NCBI RefSeq assembly: GCF_000525975.1
Contig: NZ_AODK01000012.1
Span: 41,374 to 105,373 of the forward strand
Reading direction: 5' to 3'
DNA from: Listeria rocourtiae FSL F6-920
Lineage (GTDB): Bacteria > Bacillota > Bacilli > Lactobacillales > Listeriaceae
DNA length: 64,000 nt
The notes beneath the pieces are model-generated. The model did not search any database, was not told the DNA's origin, and saw only the letters and a list, made by a program, of their open reading frames with translations. A program made the position numbers and the translations under genes. Below are positions 9,701-20,300 of this stretch, piece after piece (positions within the stretch are counted from its first letter, which is position 1; each line of letters starts with the position of its first letter).

Positions 9701-10162
9701 GGTGACGTGACGGTGCTTGATACGCCGACCTTCTTTAAAGGAATGCGTTTAGGCGAAACGGTCGAAGTGGAGCTTGAAAAAGGTAAGACACTGATTATCA
9801 AACTTAGCTCGATTGGTGAGCCGATTGCAGATGGAACGCGCGTGATTTACTTCGAGCTAAACGGTCAACCACGCGAAATCTCGATTCAAGACTTCAATGT
9901 TCAGTCAACAGTCGTGACGCGTCATAAGATTGATACGACCAATCCAGAACATGTCGGTGCAACAATGACTGGTTCTGTGATTAAGATTGTCGCTGAAAAA
10001 GGCCAAGAAGTGAAAAAAGGCGATCCACTTCTAATCACGGAAGCGATGAAGATGGAAACAACAATCCAAGCCCCATTTGATGGCAAAGTCAACGCGATTT
10101 TTGTTACGGATGGCGATACGATAGAATCAGCTGATTTATTGATGGAAGTTGGAAGAGTCTAA
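6719..10162 (+). CDS. pycA: Pyruvate carboxylase
   Basis: 1147 residues, full length. The biotin carboxylase domain (about 1-450) has the ATP-grasp glycine loop KASLGGGGRGMR. The carboxyltransferase domain begins near LLTDTTLRDAHQSLLATR and carries the QMLLRGANAVGY segment. The C-terminal biotin carrier domain holds EAMKMET, with K1111 as the biotinylated lysine. It converts pyruvate, bicarbonate and ATP to oxaloacetate and is the main anaplerotic enzyme of Listeria. A strong AGGAGG site precedes ATG 6719. In Listeria the enzyme is known to be inhibited by cyclic di-AMP; the site cannot be checked by eye here. Confidence 0.98.
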   Translation: MNNIKKVLVANRGEIAIRVLRACTELNIKTVAIYSQEDTAAFHRYKADEAYLVGEGKKPIDAYLDIDNIIEIAKIANVDAIHPGYGFLSENIDFAKRCEKEGIIFVGPKSKHLDMFGDKIKAKEQALLADIPVIPGSNGPVANAEEVAAFGEKHGYPLMVKASLGGGGRGMRVVQGPEDVKESFERAGSEAKAAFGNDEVYVEKCVVNPKHIEVQILGDSHGNIVHLFERDCSVQRRHQKVVEVAPCNAITSELRQRICDAAVKLMKNVDYLNAGTVEFLVSGEDFYFIEVNPRVQVEHTITEMITGVDIVQSQLFIADGCSMHDQIVGIPQQEDIRINGSAIQCRITTEDPLNNFMPDTGRINTYRSTGGFGVRLDAGNGFQGTIVTPFYDSLLVKLCTWGMTFEQASRKMIRNLIEFRIRGVKTNIPFLLNVVHHPDFISGNYNTSFIDTTPELFDFPKVRDRGTKTLRYISNVTVNGFPGIKHREKLVYDDLRIPKIPFDAKIEPGTKQILDAKGPAGIVEWVKSQEEVLLTDTTLRDAHQSLLATRVRSKDIFQIADPMAHLLPNMFSFEMWGGATFDTAYRFLNEDPWVRLETLRKQIPNVMFQMLLRGANAVGYKNYPDNVIREFVKQSAQSGVDVFRIFDSLNWLKGMEVSIEAVRDAGKVVEAAICYTGDIEDATRTKYNVDYYKNMAKELVAQGTDILAIKDMAGLLKPQAAYRLVSELKDTIDVPIHLHTHDTSGNGIYTYAAAVSAGVDIVDVSSSAMSGATSQPSMTGLYYGLENGKRQAILNAHNSQMINHYWEDVRKYYKDFDNALNSPQTEVYIHEMPGGQYTNLQQQAKAVGLGDRWDEVKDTYAVVNEMFGDIVKVTPSSKVVGDMALFMVQNDLSEQDVYDKGESLDFPDSIIEFFMGEIGQPYGGFPEKLQKLVLKGRTPLTERPGALMEPVDFEAVRAELAEKMTTGAPTDHDVMSYILYPKVFLDYLAMIEKYGDVTVLDTPTFFKGMRLGETVEVELEKGKTLIIKLSSIGEPIADGTRVIYFELNGQPREISIQDFNVQSTVVTRHKIDTTNPEHVGATMTGSVIKIVAEKGQEVKKGDPLLITEAMKMETTIQAPFDGKVNAIFVTDGDTIESADLLMEVGRV

Positions 10163-10177
10163 CACATAGAATGCGAG

Positions 10178-10212
10178 AAGAGTCGGGATATCAAACGCCC
10201 GACTCTTTCCAA
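10178..10212 (+). terminator. Terminator-like hairpin after pycA
   Basis: 10-bp perfect stem (10178-10187 with 10198-10207). The following T-tract is short and broken, so some readthrough into the next gene is likely. Confidence 0.6.
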
Positions 10213-10232
10213 TTTTGAAAAGGAGAATCTAG

Positions 10233-11123
10233 ATGAATTTCAAGAAAATAATTATTGCATCAAGCATGGCTATCTTATTGGCTTTAGCAGGTTGCAGTGC
10301 ACCAACTACATCTGAAAAACCAACACAAAGTTCAGAATACATAGCGACAGACGCGACAGGCACTAAAATTGAGCTCAGCGCGAAACCGAAGAAAATCGTA
10401 TCTCTTATACCGAGCAATACAGAAATTTTATATCGTCTTGGCCTCGGTGAAAATGTCATTGGAGTTACATCAAGCGATGATTATCCAGCAGCCGTTAAAC
10501 AAGTTCCGGTCGTTGCCACAACCGAAATCAATGTCGAAAAAATTATTGGTATGAAACCAGACCTCGTTCTCGGGCACGCCTCGATGATGAGCTACAATAA
10601 AGATGCCTACAATCAAATTACGAAAGCTAATATTCCACTCTTCGTCGTAGAAGATGCGCAAAACTTTGATGCGGCATACAACACATTCATTCAAATTGGT
10701 GATTTGACAGGCACAACCAAAGATGCCGAAAAGTTAGTGTCATCCATGCAAGCAAGTGGAGCGGTGAAAGAACGCGCCAGAAAAGAGAAAGCTAAAGTCT
10801 GGCTAGAAATCAGTCCTGACCTGTACACAGCTGGCCAAGAAACGTTCATCAACGAAATGTTGACAAACATCCAGGCAACAAATATCGTTTCTGAAAAAGG
10901 CTATCCACAATACAGCGAAGAACAGGTCATCCAAGCCGCACCAGATGTTATCATCACCATCTATCCTAATGCCAAGCAAGAAATCGCCAAACGTTCAGCA
11001 TGGAAGAACATTCCTGCTGTGAAAAATAACCGTATTTATGAAATTGATCCATCAATTGTAAGCCGTCCAGGGCCGCGCTTAATGGAAGGACAAGAAGCAT
11101 TATTACAAGCAATTTATCCATAG
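10233..11123 (+). CDS. Cobalamin/siderophore-type ABC substrate-binding lipoprotein
   Basis: 296 residues. Signal peptide with lipobox LALAGC, lipidated cysteine C21. The mature part is a class III (BtuF/FecB-like) binding protein with IVSLIPSNTEILYRLGLGENVIGV and KPDLVLGHASMM. No permease or ATPase adjoins, so it is an orphan component. It corresponds by position to the lipoprotein between pycA and tagG in L. monocytogenes. The ligand (iron complex, cobalamin or other) is not determined. Confidence 0.88.
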   Translation: MNFKKIIIASSMAILLALAGCSAPTTSEKPTQSSEYIATDATGTKIELSAKPKKIVSLIPSNTEILYRLGLGENVIGVTSSDDYPAAVKQVPVVATTEINVEKIIGMKPDLVLGHASMMSYNKDAYNQITKANIPLFVVEDAQNFDAAYNTFIQIGDLTGTTKDAEKLVSSMQASGAVKERARKEKAKVWLEISPDLYTAGQETFINEMLTNIQATNIVSEKGYPQYSEEQVIQAAPDVIITIYPNAKQEIAKRSAWKNIPAVKNNRIYEIDPSIVSRPGPRLMEGQEALLQAIYP

Positions 11124-11417
11124 TAATTTAACCGAAATGCAAGAACTTACTTTACAAATGCTCACTTTTGAGGTAATTTAACATAAGGTGGGTTTTTATT
11201 AATTTTTAAAGAACTCGCCGCAAATAAGAAGAAACGGATCTACATTTACGGAAGAATCGACTAAAAGCAGCCTGGAACAACAACCAAGAAAAGCGTAAAC
11301 GACATCATTATGTACCTTTTTCTCGAGCAAGGGGTGGAGCCTATACGATAAAGAGTAAGTTATTTTCGGTTACTGAAATAAGTTAACCGCATTATTATTC
11401 CGGAAAGAAGTGTTTTT
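11124..11417 (+). other. Intergenic gap between binding lipoprotein and tagG
   Basis: No intact gene. GTAATTTAAC occurs twice (near 11122 and 11172). Short coding-like stretches lie around 11205-11350 but are interrupted by stops and match nothing I recognise; they could be a decayed gene. The tagG promoter should lie here, but I cannot place it confidently. Confidence 0.3.
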
Positions 11418-12224
11418 GTGAAACAAGTATTAGAAGTCCTAAAAGAACAATTTAAGTACGCGCCAATGATTTTTCGAATTGCGCGTTATGAAGATAAAGC
11501 GACGTATCAGAGCCATTACCTAGGCCTTGCGTGGCAAATTTTAAACCCATTAATTCAAGTTGCAATTTACTACTTTGTATTCGGATTTGCGATGCGTACT
11601 AGATCGGGGATTGAAGGTGCAAGTTACATCGAGTGGATGCTAGCTGGTATTATCCCTTGGTTTTTCATCAGCGCTGTTATTTTGCAAGGAGCAAATAGCA
11701 TTTTCAATAAAATTCACATGGTTTCAAAAATGAAGTTCCCGATGAGTGTAATGCCAAACATTACAATCGTATCGAATTTGACAAGTTACGTTACGATGAT
11801 GGTTATCTTTTTTGCGTTGCTATTCATCAAAGGTGCACCAGTTTCGATGTACTGGGCGCAGTTTTTCTATTATTTTGTGGCGATGATTGCCTTTTTGTTC
11901 AGTGTAACCTTACTAAATGCCACAATCAGCGTACTTGTTCGCGATTATTTCGTGTTCCTACAATCAGTCCTACGCGTCCTATTTTACGTGTCGGGTGTCG
12001 TCTGGAACTTGAACACGATGCTACCAGAATGGGTTGTCGCGATTTTGAAATTAAATCCAATTGTCTACATTATAGAAGGATTTCGAGACAGTTTTGTCGG
12101 GCATAAAGGTTTTTGGCAAGAGCCATCCTACACCGTTTATTTTTGGCTCATCACGCTCGTTTGCCTCTATGTCGGATCCGTATTACACATGAAATTCCGC
12201 GAACGTTTCGTGGATTATTTATAG
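11418..12224 (+). CDS. tagG: Teichoic acid ABC exporter, permease TagG
   Basis: 268 residues, six predicted membrane segments, ABC-2 type. The N-terminal DKATYQSHYLGLAWQILNPL segment is typical of polysaccharide and teichoic acid exporters. With TagH it flips completed lipid-linked WTA across the membrane. The GTG start follows a GGAAAGAAG site. The gene lies 13 bases before tagH and the pair begins the WTA region. Confidence 0.95.
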   Translation: MKQVLEVLKEQFKYAPMIFRIARYEDKATYQSHYLGLAWQILNPLIQVAIYYFVFGFAMRTRSGIEGASYIEWMLAGIIPWFFISAVILQGANSIFNKIHMVSKMKFPMSVMPNITIVSNLTSYVTMMVIFFALLFIKGAPVSMYWAQFFYYFVAMIAFLFSVTLLNATISVLVRDYFVFLQSVLRVLFYVSGVVWNLNTMLPEWVVAILKLNPIVYIIEGFRDSFVGHKGFWQEPSYTVYFWLITLVCLYVGSVLHMKFRERFVDYL

Positions 12225-12237
12225 GAGGTAAGGACAA

Positions 12238-13251
12238 ATGGGAAAAAATATCAAAGTAGCATTCAAACATGTGTCCAAAGAATACGACCTCTATCAAAAT
12301 AAATCCGATAAAATCAAAGGCCTATTCTTGCCAAAAAATAAACAAGTGCAATCCTTTTGGGCTTTGCGCGATGTCAATTTCAACATTTACGACGGCGAAA
12401 CAGTTGGACTAATTGGTATTAATGGCTCTGGAAAATCAACCATTTCCAACATCATGTCTGGCGTTATCCCGCCAACCCAAGGAGAAGTAGTCATTAACGG
12501 CGAAACATCCCTCATTGCCATCGCAGTCGGCTTAAAAGGCCCACTCACAGGTTACGAGAATGTACGCTTAAAACTGCTCATGCACGGCTTGAAAACGTCT
12601 GAAATCGATGCCCTCATGCCGAACATTATTGATTTTGCGGATATTGGCGATTTCATGAATCAACCAATCAAAAACTATTCCAGTGGTATGCGTTCACGGT
12701 TAGGTTTTGCGATTTCGGTTCACACCGATCCAGATATTCTTGTCATAGATGAGGCTCTGTCTGTAGGTGACCAGACGTTTTATAAGAAATGCGTCGATAA
12801 AATTACCGAGTTTAAAGAAGCTGGCCGCACCATCGTGTTCGTCAGCCATTCTTTAGGCCAAATGAAGAGCCTTTGTGATCGGATAATTTGGATGCACTAC
12901 GGTCAAATTCGCGAAATGGGAGCAGCCCAGGAAGTAGCTGACAAATACGATACATTCGTACGCTGGTTCAACGGTCAATCCAAATCTTACAAAAAAGAAT
13001 ACCAAGACGACTTCAAACGCAAACAAAAACGCCCGCAAAAAGTGATTTATCCGAATCCAAATGCGAATAAATATCGACTGACTTGGTTCGATAAAATCGC
13101 GCTGACGGTGCTCATTGCGCTGACGATATTCTTTGGATATTGCGTTGGGACTGGGCAATCAGTGCTAGGGATGTTTAAGGCGAGTGATGGTGGTCAGCCG
13201 GTTGTGACGGAGACGGTGAATGTGGTAAGTAAGACCAAACAGCTTTATTAG
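12238..13251 (+). CDS. tagH: Teichoic acid ABC exporter, ATPase TagH
   Basis: 337 residues. Walker [10 protein letters not shown] (60-68), signature YSSGMRSRL (147-155), Walker B ILVIDE (167-172) and switch histidine H204. A C-terminal extension carries one membrane segment (about 288-305) and a short outer tail, as in Bacillus and Listeria TagH rather than shorter O-antigen exporters. RBS GGAGG precedes ATG. It powers export by TagG. Confidence 0.95.
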   Translation: MGKNIKVAFKHVSKEYDLYQNKSDKIKGLFLPKNKQVQSFWALRDVNFNIYDGETVGLIGINGSGKSTISNIMSGVIPPTQGEVVINGETSLIAIAVGLKGPLTGYENVRLKLLMHGLKTSEIDALMPNIIDFADIGDFMNQPIKNYSSGMRSRLGFAISVHTDPDILVIDEALSVGDQTFYKKCVDKITEFKEAGRTIVFVSHSLGQMKSLCDRIIWMHYGQIREMGAAQEVADKYDTFVRWFNGQSKSYKKEYQDDFKRKQKRPQKVIYPNPNANKYRLTWFDKIALTVLIALTIFFGYCVGTGQSVLGMFKASDGGQPVVTETVNVVSKTKQLY

Positions 13252-13274
13252 TTCCCGAAGAAATAGTATAATGA

Positions 13275-13310
13275 AAGCAGACAGTTAAATATTAGGCTGT
13301 CTGCTTCTTT
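13275..13310 (+). terminator. Stem-loop after tagH
   Basis: 10-bp stem (13275-13284 with 13297-13306), 12-nt loop, weak T-tail. It may terminate the tagGH transcript only in part. A TATAAT at 13267-13272 just before it could also start a transcript for the next gene. Confidence 0.5.
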
Positions 13311-13341
13311 GAGAGAAATCGTATTTAAAGGGGAGAAATCA

Positions 13342-14169
13342 ATGAAAAAAATTGCAGTACTTGGCAGTTGTGCCACGCGCGATAACTTTAATTCCATTTT
13401 TAATGCTGATTATAAGAAGAAATTTGAATGTGTCCTCATGCAAAATCAGAGTTCGATTATTTCCATGGCATCTAATAAAAGAGCTAACCCAGTTGTAGCG
13501 ACTGATGAGTTTTCCGAATACGATGAGTGGTGCGTTAGATCAGATTTTACAAAAGAGTTTTTTGATCACTTAGAAAGGTTACAGCCAGATACAATTATTG
13601 TTGATTTGTTTGGTGATGCCCATTTTGGTGTACTGGAGATAGAGCCAGGTCAATATGTATCGAATAATCGTTGGAAGCTTTGGCGGACGGCGTATTATAA
13701 AGATATGTTGAAAGGTAAAGTTGATGAATTATCTATTGATAAGAATCGTGAAGCATATATGGAGGTTTGGAAAAAATCGTGGGATATCGTTCTTGGTAAG
13801 CTGAAAAAAGCGTCACCTAAAAGTAAGATTATTTTGCATAAAATCCAGAATGTGAAAGAATATTATAATTTTGATGACAATCGCTTTGACATTGCGAGTT
13901 CTGGTAAGGTCAAGAACATTGATGTGGATTATTATAATGAGATATTGAATGAAATGTACGCATATATTAAGAAAAGCGATAAATCGATTAAAACGATTGA
14001 TGTATTTACTAGCAAAAAAGAATTTTTAAGTTTTGATGAACATCCATGGGGACTTTTTTATGTGCATTACACGATGGATTATTATCCTTTGTTTATGAAT
14101 CAACTTATTGCAATTGAGAAGGAAAACAGTTGGTTTAGCATATTTAGGAAGAAAAGAGTCGCCGAGTAG
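13342..14169 (+). CDS. DUF6270-type SGNH-like protein
   Basis: 275 residues from ATG 13342, chosen because GGGGAG at 13330-13335 fits it; an upstream in-frame TTG (13309) lacks such a site. The N-terminal VLGSCATRDNF motif (from residue 7) and the late DEHPWGLFYVHYT segment match the DUF6270 group, which resembles SGNH hydrolases: GSC takes the place of GDS, and DxxH that of the catalytic Asp/His. It has no signal peptide. In a WTA locus it may add or remove an acyl or other substituent (inference). Confidence 0.6.
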   Translation: MKKIAVLGSCATRDNFNSIFNADYKKKFECVLMQNQSSIISMASNKRANPVVATDEFSEYDEWCVRSDFTKEFFDHLERLQPDTIIVDLFGDAHFGVLEIEPGQYVSNNRWKLWRTAYYKDMLKGKVDELSIDKNREAYMEVWKKSWDIVLGKLKKASPKSKIILHKIQNVKEYYNFDDNRFDIASSGKVKNIDVDYYNEILNEMYAYIKKSDKSIKTIDVFTSKKEFLSFDEHPWGLFYVHYTMDYYPLFMNQLIAIEKENSWFSIFRKKRVAE

Positions 14170-14217
14170 CTCTGATAATGAATTATGTATGGTTCGATTT
14201 GATTAAGATTGAATAAA

Positions 14218-14247
14218 AATAATCTGGGTTCCCAGGTTATTTTTTTA
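14218..14247 (+). terminator. Rho-independent terminator
   Basis: 11-bp stem with one wobble pair (14218-14228 with 14231-14241), a very tight loop, then seven Ts. Confidence 0.8.
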
Positions 14248-14353
14248 TGGTAACTCATATTATGCCATGTTTCTCAAGACTTTCCTTTTATGAATAAATT
14301 TTTTCTGTTATACTGAACGAGTATGTAAAAAAACAATGAGGATGTAGAAAAAT

Positions 14354-15302
14354 ATGAAATTATTAACAATCTCGGTGCCTGCTTACAATGAAAGTGAGGT
14401 ACTGCCACATTTATACGAGCGCATAAAGGAAGTTATGGCCACGGTTTCGGACCGTTATGATTATGAGCTTTTGTTCATTAATGATGGCAGTTCGGATAAT
14501 TCTGTTCAAATCATGAAAGAGTTGCGCGCCAAGGATTCTCGTGTTTGTTATGTGGATCTTGCTAGGAATTACGGAAAGGAAATAGCAATGGCTGCAGGGT
14601 TTGACTATGCGAAGGGCGATGCGATGGTGACGATGGACGCTGACTTGCAACATCCGCCTGAACTAATACCAGAAATGTTGTTGCTATGGGAACAGGGATA
14701 CGAGGATATATATGCAAAACGGAAAGTTCGTGAAGGCGAAACATGGCTGAAAAAATATACATCGAAAAAATACTATCAATTACTCCAAAAAATGTCGAAA
14801 ACACCGGTTCTTCCAGACGCTGGCGATTTCCGTCTATTGGATCGCCGTTGTATTGATGCACTCAAAAAAATTGCGGGAAACGCAACGCTACTCCAAAGGC
14901 CTGTACAGTTGGATGGGATTCAAGAAAGTAGAAATTGAATTTGATGCTGCGCCACGCCTTGCCGGAGAGACAAAATGGAACTACGGTTCGTTGTTCAATT
15001 TAGCGCTGGAAGGAATGACTTCATTCACGACGACGCCACTCAAAATTTCTTCTATCCTTGGATTTGTCGTATCAATTGCAGCTTTTATTTATATGATATA
15101 CATATTCATCGCAACACTTATAACGGGGAATGCCGTCGAAGGTTTCCCAACATTGATGATTGTTATTTTATTTTTAGGTGGAATTCAGCTGATTTCGATA
15201 GGGATTATTGGCGAATATTTGGGTCGAATTTTTAATGAAGTGAAAGGCCGTCCGCTATACTTTGTTGAAGAATACAACGATGAGAGAGAGCCGATAAAAT
15301 GA
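14354..15302 (+). CDS. GT2 polyprenyl-phosphate glycosyltransferase (GtrB/CsbB type), frameshifted
   Basis: Two reading frames join into one protein of about 315 residues. The N-terminal GT-A domain has VPAYNESE, FINDGSSD and MDADLQHPPELI. The C-terminal part has two membrane segments and GEYLGRIFNEVKGRP, as in enzymes making undecaprenyl-phosphate-sugar. The break is the A7 run at 14864-14870; six As restore ...DALKKLRETQRYSKG.... The GtrA-type flippase gene overlaps its stop by ATGA, and a DUF6056-like protein follows. This gives the classic three-gene set for glycosylation on the outer face, here probably of WTA. Confidence 0.85.
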
Positions 15303-15736
15303 AAAAGATACAGGAACTAATCGCTAACTTTAGAAAAAAACATGCCAATCTGTACAGCATTATTATGTACATCATTATGGGTGGGTTTACGACCGTCGTG
15401 AATATTGTATCTTTCTGGCTGTGTAACTCGGTTTTGGGAATTGATTATGTGACATCTAACACGGTCTCTTGGGTCGCATCGGTTGTTTTCGCTTATGTGA
15501 CGAACAAACGCTATGTGTTTGAAAGTTATACACCAACCTGGAGAGACCGCGTTCGGGAGGCATCATCATTCTTTGGTTTTCGCTTTTTGACATATTTAGT
15601 CGATTTAGCTGTTATGGTTATTCTGATTAGTGGATTAGGCACAAATGCGCTGTTGGCGAAAATTTTAACAAACGTGATTGTGCTCGTGTTGAATTACGTA
15701 TTTAGTAAGTGGATAATATTTAAAATTAGGAATTAA
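15299..15736 (+). CDS. GtrA/GtcA-family membrane protein
   Basis: 145 residues with four membrane segments; IMGGFTTVVNIVSFWL and NYVFSKWIIF are typical GtrA-family stretches. These proteins are thought to flip undecaprenyl-phosphate-sugars. Listeria GtcA is needed for WTA glycosylation. It sits between a GtrB-type GT2 and a membrane glycosyltransferase candidate, supporting that role. Confidence 0.88.
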   Translation: MKKIQELIANFRKKHANLYSIIMYIIMGGFTTVVNIVSFWLCNSVLGIDYVTSNTVSWVASVVFAYVTNKRYVFESYTPTWRDRVREASSFFGFRFLTYLVDLAVMVILISGLGTNALLAKILTNVIVLVLNYVFSKWIIFKIRN

Positions 15737-15751
15737 AAAGGTAGGTTAATT

Positions 15752-17243
15752 ATGATTCGAACAGAAAGAAATTGGAAGTTATTAAGTATCGTAGGATTTT
15801 TAGTATTTTTTATTTTATATGTATATTGCATATCGCACGCCGTTAACACATGATGATTGGACATGGGGTATGGCTAAAGGTATGGAGCGTTTCCATGAAG
15901 GGTTTAAAGATTATAACGGACGCTATTTTGGAAATTATACTGAGTTGTTAATTACTCGTGTAGACTGGTTACGCATTTTTATAATGGGTTTATTCGGAGC
16001 TTTACTAGTGGTGTTACCAGCTTTAATTGCAAAGACGAATTCGATTGGTGTCTATTTGCTTAGTTTCTTACTTTTTTTAACTGTACCGGCGAATATGTTT
16101 GCGCAAACGTATGGTTGGGCGGCTGGATTTTCTAACTATAATACGGCGGCTGTTTGTACATTAATTTTTTTGCTCGTCGTAAAAAATGTATTTTATGATA
16201 AAACACCTAAATATAGCATTTGGTTGACTATTTTGATGGTTCCGCTAGGCATCATCTCGCAATTATTTGTGGAGCATGCAACACTTTATAATTTGATTGC
16301 AGCGATTTTTATTATTGTTTGGGCATTTATTAGATTTCGCAAGTTTTTCTGGCTTCATATTACGTATTTAGTTTCTACGATTATTGGTGCGTTCATCATG
16401 TTTTCAAATGGAGCTTATGCAAAGATTTTTAGTGGAGAAGACACATATCGCAGTGTTGATAGTGACATGGGTATTTTTGCGAAAATGTATGACACGTTTA
16501 AAACGACAATGTATCAATATCTTGTGATGAATAATGTTGGTTTGAATATCGTACTAGCTGTTATTGCGATTTTTATTTTAGTGAAAGTAGCGCAGAATAT
16601 TTCAACAGTTCAACTTGTTTTCAAAGGGTTTTTCATCATAGTTTTAACGATTTATCCTTTATATCAGCCGGTTGTTAAGGGAATATTTGATATTTCATCT
16701 GAAACAACAACCACATTTGAAGCTTATTTATCCTTATTATTCTACTTAGTGTTAGTTGCGACTGTGTTGATGTTTATTCCAAAAAACGGTTTGAAAGCAG
16801 AGTTAACTTTCTATCTTATTTCTGTTGTAACGCTTGCAGCACCATTATTCTTTGTTACGCCATTCGGACCACGTAACTTTATTATTTGCTACATGTTCTT
16901 TGTGCTTTTCGCTGTTCGGACGGTACAATTTTTACAAGAAGAAGGGTATCTCAATTTACGAGCGCTTTACTTGCCTCTATTTGCTTTAGTTATGGCGTTT
17001 GTTTTAGCATATTCTTACGTATTCACACAAATTGGTCAAGCAAACGATGCGCGAGTTAAAAGCATGAAAGAGCAAGCGGCAGCTGGTGAGAAGGTTATCG
17101 TTGTGAAACGGTTACCATATCAACAATACTTATGGATGAGTACACCGATTCAGGATGGTCCTCATGCACCAATTTTTGCGGAATATTATAAATTACCTAG
17201 TGGAGTGACCTTAAAAATAGTTCCTTATAAGACCACAAAATGA
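15752..17243 (+). CDS. Multi-membrane glycosyltransferase candidate (DUF6056-like), frameshifted near start
   Basis: About 496 residues with ten or more membrane segments. The long frame opens at 15819, but ATG 15752 with a GTAGG site and a basic start (MIRTERNWKLL) joins it if one T is removed from the run at 15806-15811. Then the first membrane segment leads into AYRTPLTHDDWTWG. A DD motif in the first outer loop is characteristic of GT-C-fold transferases that use lipid-linked sugars. By context it transfers the GtrB-made sugar to WTA outside the cell. The family assignment is moderate. Confidence 0.65.
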
Positions 17244-17323
17244 CACCATTGTAATGTTGTTTTAACTCCCAAAGTGTGAAATAATAGAGCTGTACGCAAT
17301 TTATTTCAAGGAGGTAAGGGTCA

Positions 17324-20300
17324 ATCAGAAAAAAAAATAGTAACAATGGCGTTAGGGTTTGCTGCGACGTGTGCGGTTTTTGTGATGAAAGAACCGTTGC
17401 AGGCTGATGCGGCAACTCCGAGTTCGTGGGAAGCGAGCTATTATAACAACAAGACGCTATCTGGCACCCCGGTCTTAAAACGGACGGAGAAGGATCTTCA
17501 TCTGGATTGGGGCTATGGTTCACCGAGCGCTGCGCTTCCAGTGGATGGTTTTTCTGCGACATTCCGTAAGACGATTACGGTTGGCACGACGGCAGATTAC
17601 CGTTTAATTGGGCGCGCCGATGATGGGATTCGTGTATATGTCGACAACAGGCTTGTGTACGATAATTTCAAACCGAGTATGGCAAACTTAAACATGACAA
17701 TTCCGTTAACAGCAGGGACACACGAAATCAGAATCGATTATCTTGAAGCAGGTGGCGCAGCATACATCACAGCGGATCTAGTTCGTGCGGATGAGTGGCA
17801 TGGCGTTTATTTTCCAAACAATAATATGACAGGAAACGTAAAATTGACTGAGAGCATTGGCAATAAAACGTACCTGAATAAAGTTTGGGGTTATGGTTCA
17901 CCTGGTGCAGGTATCGGCGTTGATAATTTTAGTGGATTCTTTTCAAAGCAATACGATATTGCCGAAGCTGGTAATTATCGTTTTGTTGGTAAAGTAGACG
18001 ATGGCATGCGGATTTACGTAGATGGCAAGGCGATTGTGAACAGTTGGGATTCTTTTCAAGATAACCTAAACGTCACGATTCCATTGACGAAAGGTAAACA
18101 TCAAGTCACCGTGCAATACCGTGAAAAGACTGGTGCGGCTCACTTACAAATGAATCTCGTGAAAGCAAACGCTTGGTATGAGCAGTATTTTAACAATACG
18201 ACGTGGGGCTTGAATGCTATCCATACGGCAGTTGGTTCAACAACGAATAAACTGTCGCATAACTGGGGCACAGGTTCACCACATGCTAGCGTGAATAAGG
18301 ACAATTTTACAGGTATTATGGATAAACAAATTGAAGTTGCAACAGCTCGTGATTACCGAATTATTGGGAATGTGGACGATGCAGCCGCAATTTACGTAGA
18401 TGGTAAGCTCGTGACGAATTTAACGACACGTGGTGAGTTTAATACGGTTGTTTATTTAGCAAAAGGCACACATGATGTTCGGATTAAGTTTAAAGAAGGC
18501 GGCGGTGCAGCATATGTTAACTTTAATGTTATCGATGCTAATGTTTGGTATGCTAAATACTATCCGAATGAAACTGTATCTGGCTTTCCGTATGCTTTTG
18601 ACGAAGTAACTAGTATGACAACGATTGCGAAGAATTGGGGTACAGGTTCACCAAACAGTGCGGTACCAAACGATCATTTCTCTGCAAGGATGCACCGTCA
18701 AATCGAAGCTCCAGAATCAGCGCACTATCGATTCTATGGTGACGTGAAGGACGAAGCAATTATCTATATGGATGGCAAAAACATGGGCACTGTTTCCGGT
18801 CAATACAATCAGGTAATCTGGGTTCCAAAAGGCAAACATGCGATTACAATTGTGTATAAACATAAAACCGGTGCGGCTTCCATCAATATGAATATCGAAA
18901 AACTGGATAAATGGTTTGCGCGCTACTACAAAAATACCAATATGACTGGTGCTTATGTAGCTAAGCTCCACGACACGCAAACAGCATTTTATCAAAACTG
19001 GGCATATGGTAGTCCAGATCCAGCTATTCCAAACGACAATTTCTCAGCGGTCATTGAAAAGCAATATACCGCTCCTAAAACAGGGAACTACAATATTGTA
19101 GGACGTGCGGATGATGGCATGCGCGTAACGATTGATGGCAAAGTTATTTTTGATAACCGCAGTCAAGCGTATGTGCGCGAGGAGAATTATGTTATCCCAT
19201 TAACGCAAGGTACGCATAACGTGAAGGTCGAGTATGTCGAACGTACAGGTGCGGCATCTATTGATTTTAATATTTTGCCAAGCAATACATGGTTGGCGAG
19301 ATATTATCCAACAGATAACTTCTCTGGACGCCCTGTATACAAAATGATGAGTAGTATTAATGATAACTGGGGAGCAGGAAGCCCAGATCCGAGCATTCCG
19401 AATGACCGCTTCACGGCTCGCTATGAGTCAACATTGAACATGGCGAAAGACGGTAATTATGAAATATCAGGTCGCGCTGATGATCGTATCCGCGTAAAAG
19501 TAGATGGCCAAGTCGTGTATGAAGACTGGACGGCAGGCTTAAACAATTATAAAGAAACGATTCCGCTCACAAAAGGAAATCATAAATTCATCATTGAGTA
19601 TATGGAAGATACTGGCTCGGCAGCTCTATCATTCAATATCAATTACGTAACGGGTATCGAAAAGAACTACCGGACGCAAACGTATACCTCTACGTTGGCA
19701 CAAGCCTTGGCAATTCAAATGCAAGGTTCACCACAAACGAGTGTCAAACCGCCGAACACTTACGTTCGTAGCAATTTTGTCACGCTAAATGCTGGTGGGG
19801 CAACTGGAAAAACAACGGCTGCAACAAGTGTTCGTGATACTGCTAATCCAAATGCTTTTGTAGTTGGACCGCTCGCGAAAGATTTAACAATCACCATTAC
19901 AGGAACTGTTACAGGTACTGATGGCGCGAAATGGTATAAATTCAATTACACTCGTGCATGGGTTAATGCTTATCAAAAAGATGTGCAGTTTTATATGGAT
20001 CCGAACAATTTTGTGAAAGATTCTAAAGAATATTTGCAGTTCCTTGTGCTTTCGAAACCAGCAGGGATTAATACGGCAGAAGTGAACAGCAAAATTCTCG
20101 TGAACAAAGGAATCTTAACTGGACAAGGTGCTAGCTTTGCGACGGCTGCGAGAACGTACCAGGTTAATGAAATCTATTTGATGAGCCATTCGCTCCTAGA
20201 AACAGGAAACGGCTCATCACAGCTTGCAAACGGCGTGCTAGTAAGCTCTGTTGATGGTCAGCCAGTAACGCCGAAACGTGTGTACAATATGTATGGCATC

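Noticed and set aside
11205..11380. Decayed gene between the binding lipoprotein and tagG
   Set aside because: Two frames look partly coding, but stops interrupt both and no family is recognisable.
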